Source of the DNA: Clostridiales bacterium UBA7568
Lineage (GTDB): Bacteria; Bacillota; Clostridia; Oscillospirales; CAG-272
DNA: 64,000 bases
Direction: 5' to 3'
NCBI GenBank assembly: GCA_002479075.1
Contig: DLLG01000001.1
Span: forward strand, 156,341-220,340
Shown here: positions 31,531 through 39,102 of the stretch, one piece after another
Layout of the letters: every line of letters starts with the position of its first letter
How positions within the stretch are numbered: the first letter of the stretch is position 1
The notes under the pieces: model-generated
What the model was told of the DNA's origin: nothing
Databases searched by the model: none
What the model saw: only the letters and a program-made list of their open reading frames with translations
Translations under genes and position numbers: made by a program

Positions 31531-32100
31531 AAAGAACACGCTGGATTGAAGCCCCAAAACGTGTTCCAAGAAGCAGAAAAGAGTAGACCGTTGCCTCTGC
31601 TTCGCTTAAATAATAGCACACAAAATACCGCTTGTCAAGTTAAAATTTAGCAGGAAACTAAATCCGAGCCTACAAGGCTCAATCTGCTGCCGAGAGACAT
31701 CTTCTTTCAAACCAATAAGCGAACTTCGCTAACGGCTTAAAATACGGCTCTGTCACGCAGTGTACGTTGACTTAGGAAGCAATTCCCAGATTCGGAGGGA
31801 GAGGGACGGCAAGGGAGAACCGCCGATAAGGTTCGCCCGCCCAAGGCAGAGAATAGATTAGCTGAATAAAGTTAATTGGTTTCGCTTTGAACTATCCAGC
31901 CCGCAGGCTTTCAGTAAGTCCTCCGCAGAGGACGCTATCCTTTAAAGCTGCAGATCTGATCTCGCTACCGATTTTTGTGCCGTAAAGACTACGCGCGCAC
32001 GCGCGTATAGTGTTACCTTTACGGCACTTATGGAAGTTGGAAGTGAATTTGTGAAAAGTGTACAACGATCCGTTTAAGATCCTTGTGCAATCTCACGAAA
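31531..32100. other. Structured non-coding region of the phage (origin/packaging region)
   Basis: 570 bp without a credible gene but full of hairpins. They include GAACACG / CGTGTTC (31534-31566), GAAGCAGA / TCTGCTTC (about 31569-31602), GAGCCT-ACA-AGGCTC inside AGCAG / CTGCT (about 31650-31692), two consecutive hairpins with the same CGCA loop (AGCC / GGCT and GTCCTC / GAGGAC, about 31899-31932), and the origin hairpin at 31977-32027. In filamentous phages such an intergenic region holds both origins and the packaging signal. It lies downstream of a consensus promoter, so it may also be transcribed as a structured RNA. Confidence 0.7.
31977..32027. other. Candidate rolling-circle origin: hairpin with CRESS-type nonamer
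   Basis: A perfect 11-bp outer stem (GTGCCGTAAAG, 31977-31987, with CTTTACGGCAC, 32017-32027) encloses an inner GC hairpin (ACGCGC-GCAC-GCGCGT, 31991-32006) and then TAGTGTTAC (32008-32016), directly at the base of the right arm. TAGTATTAC is the nick site of circo- and nanoviruses. From memory TAGTGTTAC fits the smacovirus consensus NAKWRTTAC. With a CRESS-type Rep in the same element, this is the best candidate for the nick site. In viruses the nonamer is usually at the loop apex; here it lies 3' of an inner hairpin. Confidence 0.7.
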
Positions 32101-32114
32101 TATAAAAAAAGGTA

Positions 32115-32143
32115 TTGACAAATAGAGAAGTGTCCTGTATAAT
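32115..32143 (+). promoter_or_regulatory. Right-end promoter pointing across attR
   Basis: TTGACA (32115-32120), 17-bp spacer, TATAAT (32138-32143). Predicted RNA start near 32150. In the integrated state it meets only the terminator at 32247-32300; in the circular form it reads through the joined att site into rep. Confidence 0.85.
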
Positions 32144-32198
32144 GCAGGCAAGGTGTGAAGGCGAAATATAAAGTCTTTTTATTTTTTCGACACAGTCA

Positions 32199-32226
32199 AT
32201 TATACAAAATACAAATTTTATATAAT
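32199..32226. other. attR, 11-6-11 Xer-like site
   Basis: Arm ATTATACAAAA (32199-32209), centre TACAAA (32210-32215), arm TTTTATATAAT (32216-32226). The two arms are inverted copies with one mismatch, the form expected of an intact Xer target. The sequence is only loosely similar to the known Firmicutes dif consensus, so it may be a diverged dif or a dif-like secondary site. Confidence 0.7.
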
Positions 32227-32246
32227 TAAGGGAAGTATTAAACATC

Positions 32247-32300
32247 AAAAACCGTATGACGTTGCAGCTTCGCAAGAAACTGTGGTATCATACGGTTTTT
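32247..32300. terminator. Bidirectional terminator right of the prophage
   Basis: AAAAACCGTATGA (32247-32259) pairs with TCATACGGTTTTT (32288-32300), with T runs on both strands. It ends the leftward host operon and would stop the phage promoter at 32115. Confidence 0.8.
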
Positions 32301-32308
32301 TATTATAA

Positions 32309-33925
32309 TTATTTCATCAAATGCAGTTTTACGAGGGCTTTATAGATTTTCTCTCCTTTTGGCAACATCATTATATCCTCGCGTTCGAAATTCTTCGTCG
32401 CAAACAGCAAAACAAAATATGCAATAACAGTCAAAATTATTGAGACGACCGTAGCGACCATCGGGCGTCCGGCTTGTTTTATTATTCTGTAAGAAAATAT
32501 TGTTACAACGGATGATATCGCCGATGCGCAGATCGGTTTTATCATCAATTTGAAAATATTCAATTCCGAGCTTACATATTTCAGTACAAAAATAAAATTT
32601 ACCGTAGCCATAACAAAATAACTTGCAAGTGTCCCTATGGGTGCACCAAGTATGCCTATGGATTCTATTGACATAAGCGTACAGCTGACTATTAGCTTTG
32701 TGACAATTCCGAGCAGCATTGAAATTATCGGTTTTCTCTGTTTGTGGCACGCCTGCAATGCAGCCGAAGTTACTGTCAATATTGCGGAAAAGAATATTGC
32801 CGGAGAAAGTATCGATAATAGTGGCGCAGCGCTGGCTACAGATGCTTCGCTTGAAAACAAGAGTGAAAGTATAGGTTTTGACATTATTGCCATTCCAACG
32901 GCGCACGGAATGGAAATTATCACCGTCATTTTCATTGAGGCATTTAACACGCCACGTTCTTTAGCTTTGTTTTCAGATGCCCTTGCGGCAGATAAAGCCG
33001 GAGCAAGAGAGGTCGAAATCGGATAAATAAATGCTGAAGGAAGATGAAAAAGCGTCACGGCAAGCGTCGTGTAATTTCCATATGCTGCCTCGGCAAATTC
33101 CGGCGATGAATACTTTCTTATAATGTTTATTATTGTAAAAGTATCTATCGTACCCGTCAAATTCAAGGCCACGGAACTCAACATTACAGGCACCGATATT
33201 GCAAGGAGACTCCTAAGAATTTTTTTAGGAGAAGATACCTTCTCGTCAGCCAAATCCGGCATATAATCATCGTCGCGGCGATGCAAAACTTTAGCACACA
33301 CAAGGAAAATCAGTCCGCAAGCTTCTCCGATTGCAACGCCGGCGATTGCGTATGCAGCACATATTTCAACGCTCTTTCCGTTCCTTACAGCCCAGCTTCC
33401 AAGCACGATTCCGAGGGCAAACTTCCCTACAGATTCAATTATTTCGGAGCCTGCTGTCGGGATCATATTCTGATGTCCCTGGAAGTATCCTCTTATTGAG
33501 CTGGCTATACAAATAAGAAACAAGGTTGGCGAAATTGCCATAATCGCCCAACTTGCATCCGATGCTCCCATAAGCTGCGCAAGATTCTTGGCTCCAAATA
33601 GCATTATAGATGTTCCGACTGCACCCAAGATGAAAAACAATGACACTGCCGTATAGAATATGCGTCTTACCTCACGTTTTTTTCCTTTTACTCTCGCCTC
33701 GGAAACCATCATCGAAATTGCCGTCGGCAATCCCGCCGTTGAAACAAGATATAAAGTTGTGAAAAGGTTATACGCTATATTGAAATAGCTCATTCCGCGA
33801 TCTTTCAAAAGGTCGTGAAGCGGTATCTTGAATAAAACGCCTATAACTTTTACGATGATATTTGATATCATCAATACCAGCACACCAACAATCAATCGCG
33901 GCTCTTTTGTCTTGTTTTTCTGCAT
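32309..33925 (-). CDS. SpoVB/MurJ-like lipid flippase (polysaccharide biosynthesis family)
   Basis: 538 residues with about 14 membrane helices, of the MOP superfamily (PST/SpoVB branch). Signature pieces include PRLIVGVLVLMISNIIVKVIG at the start, FNIAYNLFTTLYLVSTAGLPTAIS and SIRGYFQGHQNMIPTAGSEIIE, all typical of stage V sporulation protein B. It probably flips a lipid-linked cell wall precursor during spore cortex or vegetative wall synthesis. AAAGGC precedes the ATG. It is the last gene of the long leftward cluster. Confidence 0.87.
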   Translation of the reverse strand: MQKNKTKEPRLIVGVLVLMISNIIVKVIGVLFKIPLHDLLKDRGMSYFNIAYNLFTTLYLVSTAGLPTAISMMVSEARVKGKKREVRRIFYTAVSLFFILGAVGTSIMLFGAKNLAQLMGASDASWAIMAISPTLFLICIASSIRGYFQGHQNMIPTAGSEIIESVGKFALGIVLGSWAVRNGKSVEICAAYAIAGVAIGEACGLIFLVCAKVLHRRDDDYMPDLADEKVSSPKKILRSLLAISVPVMLSSVALNLTGTIDTFTIINIIRKYSSPEFAEAAYGNYTTLAVTLFHLPSAFIYPISTSLAPALSAARASENKAKERGVLNASMKMTVIISIPCAVGMAIMSKPILSLLFSSEASVASAAPLLSILSPAIFFSAILTVTSAALQACHKQRKPIISMLLGIVTKLIVSCTLMSIESIGILGAPIGTLASYFVMATVNFIFVLKYVSSELNIFKLMIKPICASAISSVVTIFSYRIIKQAGRPMVATVVSIILTVIAYFVLLFATKNFEREDIMMLPKGEKIYKALVKLHLMK

Positions 33926-34021
33926 TTCCGATGCCTTTCAAATAAATTACGAACATATGGTTTTACTCTATAATCAGATTTTATTCATCTCAAAACGTAT
34001 ATATTCGTGTTTTTAAAATGC

Positions 34022-34915
34022 TTATTCTTTGCCTATAAATTCTCTGAATACCGAATCAGACGGAACAAGTGCGGACGGAATTTCCGGAATGTTTTCGAAT
34101 TTCAGTTTGAAATCATTATAAGCTTTGAGTTCTTCCGGATCCGAAAGGTCGTATTTAACAGCGTCAAATATATATTTTTTCATAACGTTGAATTCATAGA
34201 GCATAAGAGAATTTATTATAAAATCAGCTTTTTTCCCGGCGGGAATAATTGATTTTTCTTCGTTTGCAACAACGTCTCCCCAAAGATCCAGCGTTCTCTT
34301 AACAGACGAAGAACGGGCCCAGAAGTCTCTGACAATGCGTCTGACAAAGCGAACATCTCTTGCTGAAAAATAAGCTCCGTAAGCTGATACATCATCCGAG
34401 ACGCTTATATATATCGATTTTCTTTTTCCGGACGGAATATGCGTCAGTATTTCTGGATAAAGCGCCTGAATCCCTTCGAAAACTATTATCTCGTTTTCTT
34501 CCAATACGTGCGGTCTGTATCCGGAACGCGACTCTGTATTGAAATCAAATATCGGAAGGAGCGCTTCCCTGCCGCTTGTGAGCTTTTCGACACATTCTCC
34601 GAAGTAATCAACGTCAATAGCCGCAGCGGTTTCAAAATCGGGCTTCGCCTCATCCTTTATTCTGTCGCGATAAAAGTCATCTATTGAAATAACCTCGGCA
34701 CGCTTTCCGTAGTTTGCAAGCTCCCTGAAAAGAATAGATGCCGTCGTTGTTTTTCCGGAGCAAGACGGCCCAGAAAGCATTACAAATTTTACTTTGCTAT
34801 CCTCCGCAATGGCCCTTGCTGCATTTATCACCTGTCCTTTATAATTTTCCTCGCATAAGAGGATAAAATTCTTCATTTCATCTTTGTTTTCAAACGTTTT
34901 ATTGTAAGTAATCAC
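34022..34915 (-). CDS. Uridine kinase-like nucleoside kinase
   Basis: About 297 residues. P-loop GPSCSGKTTTA (about 50), then DDFYRD with the catalytic acidic residues, and DFETAAAIDVDYF, as in uridine kinases and the TGS-less end of bacterial nucleoside kinases; VFEGIQAL is the conserved segment of that family. Phosphorylates uridine or a related nucleoside. GTG at 34915 is preferred because GGAGG lies 8 bases upstream; the ATG at 34930 touches the hemZ stop and has no ribosome site. Confidence 0.85.
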   Translation of the reverse strand: MITYNKTFENKDEMKNFILLCEENYKGQVINAARAIAEDSKVKFVMLSGPSCSGKTTTASILFRELANYGKRAEVISIDDFYRDRIKDEAKPDFETAAAIDVDYFGECVEKLTSGREALLPIFDFNTESRSGYRPHVLEENEIIVFEGIQALYPEILTHIPSGKRKSIYISVSDDVSAYGAYFSARDVRFVRRIVRDFWARSSSVKRTLDLWGDVVANEEKSIIPAGKKADFIINSLMLYEFNVMKKYIFDAVKYDLSDPEELKAYNDFKLKFENIPEIPSALVPSDSVFREFIGKE

Positions 34916-34930
34916 AATTAGAGCCTCCAT

Positions 34931-36406
34931 CTATGAATTTTGCGCGTAGAACTCCTCAATCGTCCTTATTTTATTCTGTCGCTTTTCATTTTCCGTATCG
35001 GAGAGATATTCATACGGATACTTATAATCGAATATTCTGTCAATCTTCCCGCCTTCAGGGGAAACGAGTTTCGAAACAGCTCCCGCTCCGACAGAGAACA
35101 CGGAATGAACTTCCTCCATCATATATATGTTGTAGCGTCCCTCCGTGCCCGGAAGAGCAAAACCGACGTTTTCGAGATTATCGACGGTGTTCTTCTGTCT
35201 GTATATATAATAAGGAATGTAGCCTGCGTTTTTGCACGCAAGCTGAGTATAGTCCACGCATTTTGTAGTTTCGCTGAATGTATTGCAAATGTCAACTGCG
35301 CGGCTTGCAAAATCAGCCGCACTCTTTATGCAGAGCGTGTGAACCGTTATATTGTCGGGTCGAAGATCAATAATTCTGTCAACGGTTTCCGAAAAGCTCT
35401 GAAATCCTTCGGAAGGCAGCCCTGCAATAAGGTCTGTATTTATATGCTTTATTCCCGATTTCTTTACAAGCTCGTAAGCTCTGAAGAAGTCATCAACGGT
35501 GTGATGTCTGCCGATTATTTCAAGCACAGCGGGGTTCAAGGTTTGCGGATTCACGCTGACCCTTGTCACTCCGTTGTCTTTTATAATCGCGAGTTTTTCC
35601 GCCGTTATTGTATCGGGACGACCGGCTTCAAGTGTAAATTCCTCAAGAGCGGCCGTGTCAATACACAAATTGATGACGCCGAGGAGCTTTGCAAGCTGCT
35701 TTTCATCAAGTGTTGTCGGTGTACCGCCGCCTATGTAAACGGTCGAAACGGTCAGTCCGAGCTTGTTTATCTCGCCAAAGATACTGCGAACATCCTCGCA
35801 GAGCTTGTCGACGTAGTCATCAATAAGCGACAGCAGCTTTGATGAAGTAAATGAGACAAAACTGCAATAGCTGCATCTCGACGGACAAAACGGGATCGAA
35901 ATATAAACGCTACAGGTGTTCTTGCCGAGCTTTGATATTATTTTCTTCTCTGCGGCGGCAATATCGGTCACAAGAGCGGCTTTTTTGGGAGAAACGAGAT
36001 ATTCCTTTGCCATAAGCGCTTTAACCGCCGCCTTTGTTTCTCCGGATGATAATCCCTTGAGAGCGAGCTTTGCCGGCCTTACGCCCGTTAGTATTCCCCA
36101 TTGAGGTGTTATTCCGAAAAGTGCTTTTCCTGCTGCAAAAAACGCTTTTCCGCAGGCTATGCGGCGCATCGTATAATCGTTGTACTTCCCCGTGTTTGCC
36201 TCGGAATACGTCTTTGTCACGCTCTTTCCGTCTGATTTAAGCGTTACCGTTGCGGTCGCTTTTTCAGCGTCGCTTGTAACGTTTACAACGGCTTCCGGCG
36301 CACCTTCGTGCGCAGAGTCCTTTGAAAATTTCGATGCCGGAAAGAAAAGCAGACAAAGCGTCTGTACATAATATTCGTTTATATCCCCGTTTACCGTCAA
36401 CTTCAT
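34931..36406 (-). CDS. hemZ: HemZ-like coproporphyrinogen III oxidase-type radical SAM protein
   Basis: 491 residues. An N-terminal domain of about 160 residues with TGVRPAKLA is typical of HemZ. The radical SAM core has SIPFCPSRCSYCSF (C-x3-C-x2-C), followed by GGGTPTTL and the HemN-like C-terminal part (YYIYRQKNTVDNLENVGFA). Family members act in anaerobic heme metabolism or as HemW-like heme chaperones; exact reaction is uncertain. It ends in TAG. Its start overlaps the dtd stop by 4 bases. Confidence 0.88.
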   Translation of the reverse strand: MKLTVNGDINEYYVQTLCLLFFPASKFSKDSAHEGAPEAVVNVTSDAEKATATVTLKSDGKSVTKTYSEANTGKYNDYTMRRIACGKAFFAAGKALFGITPQWGILTGVRPAKLALKGLSSGETKAAVKALMAKEYLVSPKKAALVTDIAAAEKKIISKLGKNTCSVYISIPFCPSRCSYCSFVSFTSSKLLSLIDDYVDKLCEDVRSIFGEINKLGLTVSTVYIGGGTPTTLDEKQLAKLLGVINLCIDTAALEEFTLEAGRPDTITAEKLAIIKDNGVTRVSVNPQTLNPAVLEIIGRHHTVDDFFRAYELVKKSGIKHINTDLIAGLPSEGFQSFSETVDRIIDLRPDNITVHTLCIKSAADFASRAVDICNTFSETTKCVDYTQLACKNAGYIPYYIYRQKNTVDNLENVGFALPGTEGRYNIYMMEEVHSVFSVGAGAVSKLVSPEGGKIDRIFDYKYPYEYLSDTENEKRQNKIRTIEEFYAQNS

Positions 36407-36870
36407 TTTTTATTTTCCTTTTTAAGAAGTACTTCGCTGTCCATAACTATCGTTATCGGACCGTCATTATTTATCGTATACATCATCTTCGCTCCGAAAA
36501 CGCCCGTCCCGACGTTATGAACATATTTTTTAAGTTCCGAGACGAATATTTCATATAACTCGTTTGCTCTCTCCGGAAGCTCGGCATCGAAATAATCGGG
36601 TCTGTTGCCGTGCGCATAATTTGCGCAAAGCGTAAAATTTGATACAACTATCGCGCTGCCGTTCACATCCGAAATCGAAAGATTGAGTTTATCGTTTTCG
36701 TCAGAAAATATGCGTAATTTTGAGATTTTTGTCGCAAGAGCAACTGCATCCTCCTCGCCGTCTCCTTTTCTCACTCCGAGAAGTATAGCAAGCCCTTTGT
36801 CTATTTTTCCCGTCAGTTCGCCATCGGAAATGACTTGTGCCGAGGTCACCCTCTGTAATATTGCGCGCAT
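36403..36870 (-). CDS. dtd: D-aminoacyl-tRNA deacylase
   Basis: 155 residues, normal length. MRAILQRVTSAQV at the N-terminus, the SNFTLCANYAHGNRPDYFDA catalytic/substrate segment, and the Gly-cisPro-like NDGPITIVMDS near the end are diagnostic. It removes D-amino acids (and glycine from tRNA-Ala) from mischarged tRNAs. Located between rel and hemZ; the rel-dtd pair is common in Firmicutes. Confidence 0.95.
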   Translation of the reverse strand: MRAILQRVTSAQVISDGELTGKIDKGLAILLGVRKGDGEEDAVALATKISKLRIFSDENDKLNLSISDVNGSAIVVSNFTLCANYAHGNRPDYFDAELPERANELYEIFVSELKKYVHNVGTGVFGAKMMYTINNDGPITIVMDSEVLLKKENKK

Positions 36871-36876
36871 AGGAAA

Positions 36877-39093
36877 TCAACCTCCGTTCTTTGCGTATCC
36901 GCGCTCAACAGCAATTACGTCCTTTATGCTTTTCAGTCTTGACATAATGCTGTTGAAATGCGCAAGGTTCTTGCAAGCTATCGCAATGTTGAAGACAACG
37001 TCTCCGCTTGCGCGTTTTTGCGTGTTTATCTGAATTATCGCAACCTTCATATCGGCAAGTGCCGTGCTGATGTCTGCGAGCATTGAGATCCTGTCCTCCG
37101 CAACTATTTGCATAAGCGCCTCATATTGAGCGTGCTTGGAGTCGCTTTCGTCGATTTCTTTCCATTCGACGTTCACAAACCTGTCCGTCTCTTTAGACAT
37201 TGAGTTCAGAACGTTCGGGCAGTCAACCTTATGAACGGATATTCCGTAACCTTTGGTTATAAATCCGACAATATTATCGCCCGGCAGCGGATTGCAGCAT
37301 TTTGCAAACTTGACCTGACAGCCTTCAACCCCATCGACAACAACCCCCCCGTATGAATGCGATGAACGCGGACGTTGCACCGTCTGTACCTGCGCAACGT
37401 CTGTTATCTTTATTTCGGGTTCCGGCTTTACAACTCGCTCAAACTCCTCTTTGAGACGCGAGCCGACAGTCGTCATACTTATTCCGCCGTATCCGAGCAT
37501 ACCGAAAAGGTCATCCGGAGAGTTCATTCCCATTCTCGCCGCAACCTTACCGGTGATCTCTGTGAACTGCTCGTCTGTTATGTGTTCCGAGGACATTCTG
37601 CGGAGCTCTGACTGGATTTCGGCTTTGCCCGCTTCGATATTCTCCGCACGCTTCTCTTTCTTGAACCACTGGCGGATTTTCGCTCTCGCCTCGCTCGTTT
37701 TTGCAACCTTGAGCCAGTCGCGGCTCGGTCCTTTGGAAGCAGATGACGTGATTATCTCAACAATCTCGCCGTTATTGAGTTTTCTGTCGATCGGAACGAT
37801 CATTCCGTTCACCTTTGCGCCGATCATCCTGTTACCGACAGCGGAATGAATATGGTACGCAAAGTCTATACAGTTTGCATTCTGCGGAAGTGTGACAACA
37901 TCGCCGTTCGGCGTGAAAACGAATGTCTCGTCCTGAAAAATATCGATTTTAAGAGCATCTATGAATTCGTCCGGATCGGCTGTGCTCGATTCGTTTTCTA
38001 TGAGCTTTGCAATCCATTCCAGCTTTCTGTCAAGATCTCCGTCGCTCTTGTCTCCGGACTTGTATTTCCAATGCGCAGCGATACCATATTCGGCTATCTG
38101 ATGCATCTCCCAGGTCCTTATCTGCACCTCAAAAGGAATACCGTCGCGACCGATGACCGTTGTATGAAGCGAGCGATACATATTCGGCTTCGGGATAGAG
38201 ATGTAGTCTTTGAAGCGTCCCGGCATTGAATTGAACATTTCGTGTATAATGCCGAGCGCAGTATAACATTCAAGCTCCGTGTTTACGATTATCCTTATTG
38301 CGTAGAAGTCGTATATTTCATCAAAGCTCTTATTTTGGTTATACATCTTCTTATATATGCTGTATACCGACTTAACGCGCCCCTCAAGCGTACATTTTAT
38401 GCCGTTCTCGTTCATTTTTTCGTGAATCAGCTTTCTCGTCTTGTTGATGAAGTCGCGATTTTCGCCGAATTTCCGTTCAATATCGTCGCTGACCTCACCA
38501 TAGCCGATCGGATCAAGATAAGAAAGCGCAAGATTTTCGAGTTCCTGCTTGATTCTTTGCATACCGAGACGGTGCGCGAGCGGAGCATAAACGTGCATCG
38601 TTTCAAGTGCTATCGCTCGACGTTTGTTCTCCGGCTGAGCATCAAGCGTTCGCATATTGTGAAGCCTGTCCGCAAGCTTTATGAAGATAACGCGAACATC
38701 CTTCGCCATTGCAAGGAACATTTTGCGGAGGCTTTCCATATGCGCATCTTCTTTGTCCTCAATGCGTATCTGAACAAGCTTTGTCAGTCCGTCAACAAGT
38801 TCCGCAACCTGAACTCCGAACTCTTTCTTGATTTTTTCAAGATCTATTTTGTCAGAGCAGTCTTCAATTGTGTCGTGAAGAAGGGCGGCGCATATCGAAT
38901 CCGTGTCAAGCTCAAGCCCCGCAACAATCTCCGCGACGGCAATCGGGTGGCAGATATATTCTTCCCCGCTCTTGCGATACTGCCCCTCGTGTAGCTGCTT
39001 TGCATACTCGTATGCCTTTGTTATCTTTTCTATATTATATTTTTTCCCTGTATTTTCGAGAATAAAAAGAAGTCTGTCAATTCCTGAAAACAT
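36877..39093 (-). CDS. rel: Bifunctional (p)ppGpp synthetase/hydrolase
   Basis: 738 residues, full-length Rel. HD hydrolase domain (LLHDTIEDC near 70), synthetase domain (ADRLHNMRT, YSIYKKM, YRSLHTTVIG), TGS domain (VFTPNGDVVTLP), helical/CC region with CCNPLPGDNIVGFIT, and a C-terminal ACT domain (DRISMLADISTALAD). Makes and degrades the stringent-response alarmone. It is 6 bp from dtd and 9 bp from recJ, in one transcription unit. Confidence 0.97.
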   Translation of the reverse strand: MFSGIDRLLFILENTGKKYNIEKITKAYEYAKQLHEGQYRKSGEEYICHPIAVAEIVAGLELDTDSICAALLHDTIEDCSDKIDLEKIKKEFGVQVAELVDGLTKLVQIRIEDKEDAHMESLRKMFLAMAKDVRVIFIKLADRLHNMRTLDAQPENKRRAIALETMHVYAPLAHRLGMQRIKQELENLALSYLDPIGYGEVSDDIERKFGENRDFINKTRKLIHEKMNENGIKCTLEGRVKSVYSIYKKMYNQNKSFDEIYDFYAIRIIVNTELECYTALGIIHEMFNSMPGRFKDYISIPKPNMYRSLHTTVIGRDGIPFEVQIRTWEMHQIAEYGIAAHWKYKSGDKSDGDLDRKLEWIAKLIENESSTADPDEFIDALKIDIFQDETFVFTPNGDVVTLPQNANCIDFAYHIHSAVGNRMIGAKVNGMIVPIDRKLNNGEIVEIITSSASKGPSRDWLKVAKTSEARAKIRQWFKKEKRAENIEAGKAEIQSELRRMSSEHITDEQFTEITGKVAARMGMNSPDDLFGMLGYGGISMTTVGSRLKEEFERVVKPEPEIKITDVAQVQTVQRPRSSHSYGGVVVDGVEGCQVKFAKCCNPLPGDNIVGFITKGYGISVHKVDCPNVLNSMSKETDRFVNVEWKEIDESDSKHAQYEALMQIVAEDRISMLADISTALADMKVAIIQINTQKRASGDVVFNIAIACKNLAHFNSIMSRLKSIKDVIAVERGYAKNGG

Positions 39094-39102
39094 TTTATCA
39101 CC

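Larger units (their letters stand above)
24565..32226. mobile_element. Integrated filamentous phage (inovirus-like prophage), ~7.6 kb
   Basis: The gene order is Rep, small proteins, single-helix coat protein, terminator, large secreted adsorption protein, membrane proteins, Zot-type ATPase, then a structured non-coding region, as in filamentous phages. The ends are 28-bp sites (24565-24592 and 32199-32226) that share their first 17 bases; including flank, 23 of 24 bases match (24558-24581 and 32192-32215). No integrase is encoded, which is normal for inoviruses that use host XerCD. All structural genes are intact and most carry good ribosome sites. The size fits known inoviruses (about 5.5-10.6 kb). 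The calls for coat, adsorption and Zot proteins rest on architecture and on the Walker motif, not on database matches. Confidence 0.87.

Noticed and set aside
31531..32100. Identification as a known large RNA (GOLLD, ROOL, HEARO)
   Set aside because: No signature I could recall matched by eye; only a structured region is claimed.
38242..38994. 250-residue plus-strand ORF opposite rel
   Set aside because: Mirror of the rel coding frame; no start signal or family features.
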